The notes beneath the pieces were generated by a model. The model was not told the DNA's origin and did no database searches. It saw only the letters and a list, made by a program, of their open reading frames with translations. The position numbers and the translations under genes are program-made. This document shows, piece by piece, positions 61,334-64,000 of a DNA stretch of 64,000 nt. Origin of the DNA: Rhynchopus euleeides (Eukaryota > Euglenozoa > Diplonemea > Diplonemida > Diplonemidae); NCBI GenBank assembly GCA_963210315.1, contig OY723293.1, positions 434,001-498,000 of the forward strand, written 5' to 3'. Numbering within the stretch: the first letter of the stretch is position 1; each line of letters opens with the position of its first letter.

Positions 61334-62024
61334 CACGGTGGGATCTTGTAAATTTTACATGTATAACTACAAGTATATACATGTATTATACATGTATAAT
61401 ACTTGCATGTCAACTATTATACATGTATAATACATGTATATGCCTGAAATATACATGTAAAATACATGTATATCAAGTAAAAATACAAGTATAATACTTG
61501 CATGTCAACTATTATACTTGTATTTTTACTTGATATACATGTATTTTACATGTATATTTCAGGCATTTACATGTATTTTACATGTATAATACTTGTCATG
61601 CAAGTATTATACATGTAAAATACTTGCATGACAAGTAAAATACTTGCATGCAAGTAAAATACATGTATTTTACTTGCATGCAAGTATTTTACTTGTCATG
61701 CAAGTATTATACATGTATTTTACTTGTCATGCAAGTATTTTACATGTATAATACTTGCATGACAAGTATTATACATGTAAAATACATGTAAATGCCTGAA
61801 ATATACATGTAAAATACATGTATATCAAGTAAAAATACAAGTATAATAGTTGACATGCAAGTATTATACTTGTATTTTTACTTGATATACATGTATTTTA
61901 CATGTATATTTCAGGCATATACATGTATTATACATGTATAATAGTTGACATGCAAGTATTATACATGTATAATACATGTATATACTTGTAGTTATACATG
62001 TAAAATTTACAAGATCCCACCGTG
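61334..62024. mobile_element. 691-bp nested palindromic foldback element
   Basis: The ends are exact inverted repeats starting CACGGTGGGATCTTGTAAAT. The arms match perfectly for about 300 bp. Each arm is itself an inverted repeat (from TGCCTGAAATATACATGTAA to its complement ending TTTCAGGCA), and all of it is made of ACATGTA, ACAAGTA and GCATGCAAG palindromes. No coding capacity. The left end is 40 bp upstream of the PARP-like start codon. No target duplication is obvious. Confidence 0.9.
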
Positions 62025-64000
62025 CGTGTATATGTCACCCCCCCCCCCCCCCCCAGGTGCAAAAATCGGGAGGGGGGTGACATGAACACACCTTTTAGGG
62101 GGGGTCTTCGCTCCATCCGCCAAAAAAAACCAAAAAAAACCGGAAAAAACCCGTGAAAAAGTCGGAAAAAAAGAGTGTGGGGAGTTGGGTCCAGTTTAGC
62201 AAAGTGAGCTTATTTTTCGAAATTTGAAAAATTGGGGACACCAAAAGTCCCCAGAAAAATCTTCGACTTGGCCCGCAGAGAGATTTTTTTTGGTGAAAAA
62301 CGATTTCAACAGTTGTCCAACAGTTGCTGTACAAGACGGCACACCGTTCTCTGCGCATGGGCTGCTGCACGTGAATCATTTGGATGTCCGAGGGGCTATC
62401 GGAACGAGGAGGGCCACGAGCCTGAACTACCCGCCAGCAGTGATCCCGTGCCAGGGCTGGCAGGGGGCCGCGGCCCCACCTCCCTTTTTCTGTAATTCTT
62501 TGGGAGGGTGGGCCGCCAGGGGTGGCATGGCCCTACCCTCGGCCCTACCTCCCGGGTCAGATTTTGGGGCTTTTGGGTTCGGCCTTGTGGCCGAGTTTTG
62601 AACGATTGAACGATTTTTGGCCGTGCTCGTAGCATTCCCCGTTGAGGGGGTCGCTATTTCGTGTTCTCCTGGCCGCACGGAGGCATTGCCTTACGTCGCC
62701 TCTTCCTCTTTTCCTTTGGTGGTGTGTTGGTCTGGCACAGAGGGCGGGACCGTGCTGATATGCACAGTGACGACTCTCCCTTTTGTTTTGTGCCCGCCTC
62801 CACCGATATTCGGCTGATGCCTCTCAGACTGGGGGCGGGCGGTCGCCGACCCTTTTCTGTACGAGGTTTTCCACAGGCTGCACACCTGCCCCGCGGCTGT
62901 GTGGCAGTCTTCGCGGAGTGCAATGCGAAGGTCTGGCCTGACGTGGTGTGACTATTTAGACTCCAGGTGTCTCCACCCTTCCTGGTCTGGGGAGCCTCGG
63001 TACCCGGTCTGGGGAGCCTCGGTACCCGTTTTCATGCGCCGCAGCGTATGAAAACCCAACGGCATGCTGGGGGCTTGATGGTGTTCATCGAAGCGCCCCT
63101 CATCATGTCCCAAGCGAAGGACCATCTCCGCCTGGAATGTGCAACAGCACCAACCGGTGTGGGGACTCGCCTTCGAAGACTTTCAGGATGTTCACTACCG
63201 TGGGCTCCGGCGGCTGGGGGGCTCCGCCCCCCAGACCCCCTGTAGGCTGTCTCGCGACCAAGTCCTTGCGTGTATGGGATTGATCATCGCACACCATCCA
63301 CAAAGCGATGCAAGCCATGAGATTTGCTGCCGTTCCTGAACACTAGCTGGCAAAGTTTCTCGGGATTGCAGTTTTGCAAGTACTCAAAGGCAATCCAAGA
63401 TCCCCTGGATTCCTGATTTTTGATCCAGCAGGCGACGACCAAAGGCAGCAACATCCGGTGCCTCTCGAATTGGGGGAAAATGTTCTGTGGTCGTGTATTC
63501 GATCCTGTTTGCATCATACCACGGGAAGTCGGGGCGGGGTTGGGCTGCACCTTTTTTCTCGCGAGCTCGGCCCACCCTGTGCCCTACCTCTTTTTTGGTT
63601 TGCCCGACCCCCAGCGAGATCACTGGCAGCCAGACCTTGTTCAACATAAACAGCAGACAAGAGAGCAGAATGGAGTGCGGGGCAGCTGCCGTGTTCCCAT
63701 AAAAACATCGCACCTCTGGCGCTGCCTGCACGAAAGGGACGGGTAACCTGCAGGTCACCCACAGCAGCCTACTGCCTACGTTTTATACAAGATCGGCGCC
63801 GACGACACGAAAGACTGTTCGATCTGCGGCGCAACAAGAATCTCCAGTGGGAACAGAACTGAGCGGCAACAGGATGCAATGCAGGCCAATTTTCAGGTTT
63901 GCCCATATAAACCATGGGTCACAGATTCCGATTTTTGGGTCAGACTCCAAGTTTGACACAAGGGAAAATAAGCAAAAATTTTCACCTATTTTTGGTCACC
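62025..64000. other. Right edge, no gene recognised
   Basis: It holds a partial copy of the end repeat (GGGGAGTTGGGTCCAGTTTA near 62178, preceded by A-rich sequence) and a 22-bp tandem duplication, GGTCTGGGGAGCCTCGGTAC, around 62983-63026. Several mid-length open frames occur on both strands (62.2-62.7, 63.1-63.8 kb) but none has recognisable domains. A G/C hairpin (GGGGGGCTCCGCCCCCC) lies near 63215-63232. Confidence 0.4.

Noticed and set aside
62224-63762. Mid-length frames at the right edge
   Set aside because: Overlapping frames on both strands, no recognisable domain, and part of the region is repeat HR.

Overview
This is a nuclear genome window from a GC-rich eukaryote. It has long single-exon genes, occasional GT-AG introns (135 bp and 2.2 kb), a tektin-like axonemal protein and a polycystin-type channel, so it most likely comes from a flagellated or ciliated protist. 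The sequence does not fix the lineage. All seven host genes I accept lie on the minus strand. The two plus-strand coding regions (25.7-26.5 kb and 54.5-55.9 kb) are in mobile-element territory. There is one 200-bp run of N (7123-7322).

Layout: 925-5838 is a large protein with a degenerate caspase-like domain and a C-terminal IQ motif. About 8.1-15.9 kb is a nearly complete non-LTR retrotransposon. Its ORF1 and ORF2 share one frame, are separated by a single UGA, and are followed by a 2A-like ribosome-skipping motif (13831-13854). 16012-17670 is tektin-like. 18313-21191 is a twin CX9C (CHCH) protein whose single intron holds two terminal-inverted-repeat elements. 21655-24756 is a two-exon polycystin channel. 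25449-27812 is a small gene island flanked by tracts built from ACATGTA/ACAAGTG modules.

From 27.8 to 57.9 kb the window is dominated by repeats. About 18.5 kb of a 41-bp minisatellite (roughly 450 units) is arranged as an imperfect mega-palindrome: end repeat, type-A units, type-B units, a 371-bp inverted arm, a unique 3.9-kb core carrying a secreted berberine-bridge-like FAD oxidase (42998-44635), the inverted arm, type B, type A, end repeat. The left arm also carries three copies of a small mobile element, one with a Gag-like ORF. The right array runs into the truncated 3' part of a PIF/Harbinger-like transposase with a histone-H1-like tail (54541-55950). A third copy of the end repeat (56344-57888) is interrupted by a 1162-bp long-TIR element with a perfect 9-bp target duplication.

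The right end has two more host genes: a ubiquitin-like/coiled-coil protein (57956-58981) and a PARP-like protein with a Cys zinc motif (59554-61293). A 691-bp nested palindromic foldback element (61334-62024) sits 40 bp upstream of the PARP-like start codon. I see no convincing gene in 62025-64000. The most notable points are the UGA/2A retrotransposon junction, its new-looking triple Cys/His module, the satellite mega-palindrome, and several short inverted-repeat elements with datable insertions.
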